Assembly: GCA_947454055.1 (NCBI GenBank)
Contig: CANGIS010000016.1
Span: 1 to 56,699 of the forward strand
From: Hyphomicrobiales bacterium
Lineage (GTDB): Bacteria; Pseudomonadota; Alphaproteobacteria; Rhizobiales; Beijerinckiaceae
Length of the DNA stretch: 56,699 bases
Direction: 5' to 3'
The translations under genes were made by a program, and so were the position numbers. Under the pieces are notes generated by a model. It saw only the letters and a program-made list of their open reading frames with translations. It was not told where the DNA came from and ran no database searches. This document shows, piece by piece, positions 55,255-56,699 of this stretch. Each line of letters opens with the position of its first letter. The stretch's first letter is position 1.

Positions 55255-55428
55255 ATGTGGGGGCAGTTTTACGGTCCGAATCCATTGCACTGGTTGTCTG
55301 AGCGCGTAGAGATTGCGACGGGCAACAAGCGGCAAATCCCGTTATCTGGGCGCACCGGCGGAACAGGTTTTACCGGTTCGCGTTGCCCTAAAGGGGCTGA
55401 TACCCGATGGACCCGTTCATCGGCATAA
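55255..55428 (+). CDS. Possible small upstream ORF in the nrdJ leader
   Basis: A 57-codon frame that starts MWGQFYGPNPLHWL, with TTGGAG about ten bases before the ATG, between the putative nrdJ promoter sites and nrdJ. It is rich in Gly, Arg and Thr and matches no known family. It could be a leader peptide or chance; the evidence is weak. Confidence 0.25.
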   Translation: MWGQFYGPNPLHWLSERVEIATGNKRQIPLSGRTGGTGFTGSRCPKGADTRWTRSSA

Positions 55429-55557
55429 TGACCTGCTGACCCTTACCCCGTTTGTGGATAGGGGATCAGTCGGCGTGGAAAAACAATTTTTTGAGGACTT
55501 GGGGCCGGATTTCGGCTCCGCGGGCTGTGTCCCGTTATCAATAAGGGCGTCACTATC

Positions 55558-56699
55558 ATGCGGATCGAGCGTTATTTCACCAAAGCCGGCGTTTCCCCCT
55601 ATTCCGGGATTGCATTCAAGTCGGCCACAAGCGAAATCCGCAATCCTGACGGTTCCATCGTGTTCCGTCTTGAAAACATCGACGTGCCGGAGGCGTTCAG
55701 CCAGGTGGCTGCCGATGTTCTGGCGCAGAAATATTTCCGCAAGGCGGGCGTGCCCAAGCATTTGAAGAAGGTCGAGGAAAACGACGTTCCTTCCTTCCTG
55801 TGGCGGTCGGTGCCCGATGAGGCGAAACTCGCCAAGCTGCCTGAGAACGAGCGTTTCGGCTCCGAGATGAGCGCTCGCCAAGTATTTGATCGCTTGGCCG
55901 GCTGCTGGACCTATTGGGGCTGGAAGGGCGGCTATTTCAAGTCCGAGGACGATGCGCAGACCTTCTTCGACGAGCAGCGCTATATGCTCGCCCGCCAGAT
56001 GGTCGCGCCAAACTCGCCACAATGGTTCAACACTGGCCTGCACTGGGCATATGGCATTGATGGGCCGTCACAGGGCCATCACTATGTTGATTTTAAAACC
56101 GGCAAGCTCACGAAGTCGAAGTCGTCTTACGAGCATCCGCAGCCGCATGCCTGCTTTATCCAAGGCGTTGCCGATGATCTCGTCAACGAAGGCGGCATTA
56201 TGGACCTCTGGGTCCGTGAAGCCCGCCTCTTCAAGTACGGCTCCGGCACCGGCTCCAACTTCTCGAATTTGCGCGGCGAAGGCGAAAAGCTCGCCGGCGG
56301 CGGCAAATCCTCGGGCCTGATGTCCTTTTTGAAGATCGGCGACCGTGCAGCGGGCGCGATCAAGTCGGGCGGCACGACGCGCCGCGCTGCTAAGATGGTG
56401 GTGGTTGATGTCGACCATCCCGATATCGAAGCCTATATCGACTGGAAGGTGAAGGAAGAGCAGAAGGTTGCAGCCCTTGTCACCGGCTCCAAGCTCGTCT
56501 CCAAGCACCTCAAAGCCGTCATGAAGGCCTGCATCAATTGCGATGGTCCTGAAGACAGCTGCTTTGACCCTGAGAAAAACCCGGCCTTGAAGCGCGAAAT
56601 CAAGCTCGCCCGCCGCGTTTCCGTGCCGGACAACTACATCAAGCGCGTCATCCAGTTCGCCAAGCAGGGCTATAAGGAAATCGATTTCCCCGTCTATGA
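55558..56699 (+). CDS. nrdJ: Class II (B12-dependent) ribonucleotide reductase (3' truncated by window)
   Basis: Makes deoxyribonucleotides for DNA using adenosylcobalamin, without needing oxygen. The first 380 codons are present and the frame is still open at the window end; full proteins of this type are about 1200 residues. The N-terminus MRIERYFTKAGVSPYSGIAF and NPDGSIVFRLENIDVPE is that of alphaproteobacterial NrdJ. MVAPNSPQWFNTGLHW and GSGTGSNFSNLRGEGE near residue 225 belong to the catalytic barrel, and KSGGTTRRAAKMVV follows. CtrA-like and NrdR-like sites lie upstream. Its need for B12 parallels the need for cobalt in the nitrile hydratase at the other end of the window. Confidence 0.95.
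   Translation, partial: MRIERYFTKAGVSPYSGIAFKSATSEIRNPDGSIVFRLENIDVPEAFSQVAADVLAQKYFRKAGVPKHLKKVEENDVPSFLWRSVPDEAKLAKLPENERFGSEMSARQVFDRLAGCWTYWGWKGGYFKSEDDAQTFFDEQRYMLARQMVAPNSPQWFNTGLHWAYGIDGPSQGHHYVDFKTGKLTKSKSSYEHPQPHACFIQGVADDLVNEGGIMDLWVREARLFKYGSGTGSNFSNLRGEGEKLAGGGKSSGLMSFLKIGDRAAGAIKSGGTTRRAAKMVVVDVDHPDIEAYIDWKVKEEQKVAALVTGSKLVSKHLKAVMKACINCDGPEDSCFDPEKNPALKREIKLARRVSVPDNYIKRVIQFAKQGYKEIDFPVY

Larger units (their letters stand above)
54955..55557. promoter_or_regulatory. Regulatory region upstream of nrdJ
   Basis: A 603-bp gap. The first part holds hairpins that may end the dsbA-type transcript. The middle has the CtrA-like and NrdR-like sites at 55173-55210. The last 340 bases are a long leader before the nrdJ ATG, with a possible 57-codon open frame. 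No adenosylcobalamin riboswitch core was found. Confidence 0.5.

Noticed and set aside
55211-55557. Adenosylcobalamin riboswitch upstream of the B12-dependent nrdJ
   Set aside because: The conserved B12-box core and the GCCACTG element were looked for and not found.
55313-55765. Open frame overlapping the nrdJ leader and start in another frame
   Set aside because: It runs into the conserved nrdJ coding region out of frame and starts at a TTG without a ribosome-binding site.

Overview
The window looks like the chromosome of an alphaproteobacterium, most likely of the Hyphomicrobiales (Rhizobiales) or a close relative. The reasons are: the run rne / murein amidase / PBP1A / prfB; a suf operon that opens with a NifS-type desulfurase and has a perfect Irr-type iron control element upstream; an RNase E with a large insert in its S1 region; a B12-dependent class II ribonucleotide reductase; and a CtrA-type TTAA-N7-TTAA site. 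Genes are dense and lie on both strands, and several convergent pairs share or overlap their stop codons. No rRNA, tRNA, IS element, prophage or CRISPR array was seen.

Layout. 1-1.5 kb: 3' end of a cobalt-type nitrile hydratase operon (alpha, beta, P14K-like activator). 1.6-3.9 kb: a lipoprotein, a small unknown gene and a BaiN/HI0933-type flavoprotein. 4-8.1 kb: Uup-type ABC-F ATPase, M20 amidohydrolase, transaldolase. 8.3-15.2 kb: a minus-strand catabolic cluster (ALDH7/AmaB-like dehydrogenase, glutaryl-CoA dehydrogenase, class III CoA-transferase, TPP-dependent decarboxylase-like enzyme) with a divergent LysR regulator. It is read here as a lysine / 2-aminoadipate to glutaryl-CoA pathway. 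15.2-18.9 kb: ChbG/HpnK-type deacetylase, a polyprenyl-phosphate-type glycosyltransferase overlapping a MurJ-family flippase, and a DUF2892 protein. 19-20.8 kb: SMP-30-type lactonase and an SDR gluconate-dehydrogenase-like enzyme. 20.9-27.5 kb: two flavin 2-hydroxyacid oxidoreductases (L- and D-2-hydroxyglutarate type), an orphan ABC substrate-binding protein, and a dimethylglycine dehydrogenase-like protein.

27.6-38.6 kb: M17 aminopeptidase, argG, then the minus-strand operon desulfurase-sufB-sufC-sufD-sufS-sufT-tfoX-sufA, with an intrinsic terminator inside the end of sufA, and a divergent alpha/beta hydrolase. 38.7-46.9 kb: rne with a long leader, murein amidase, PBP1A, and prfB with the programmed +1 frameshift. 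47.2-55 kb: Bcp peroxiredoxin with a single cysteine, a giant AsmA/YhdP-like envelope protein, tyrS, an M48-TPR periplasmic protease and a DsbA-family protein. 55-56.7 kb: a long regulatory leader with CtrA-like and NrdR-like sites, then the 5' part of nrdJ.

A family of palindromic, MITE-like repeats of about 120 bp occurs three times, plus one half copy, in intergenic gaps (8.2, 11.2 and 47.0 kb). The most useful leads are the iron box on suf, the cell-cycle and NrdR sites on nrdJ, the unusual glutarate/lysine enzyme set, the glycosyltransferase-deacetylase-flippase cluster and the repeat family.
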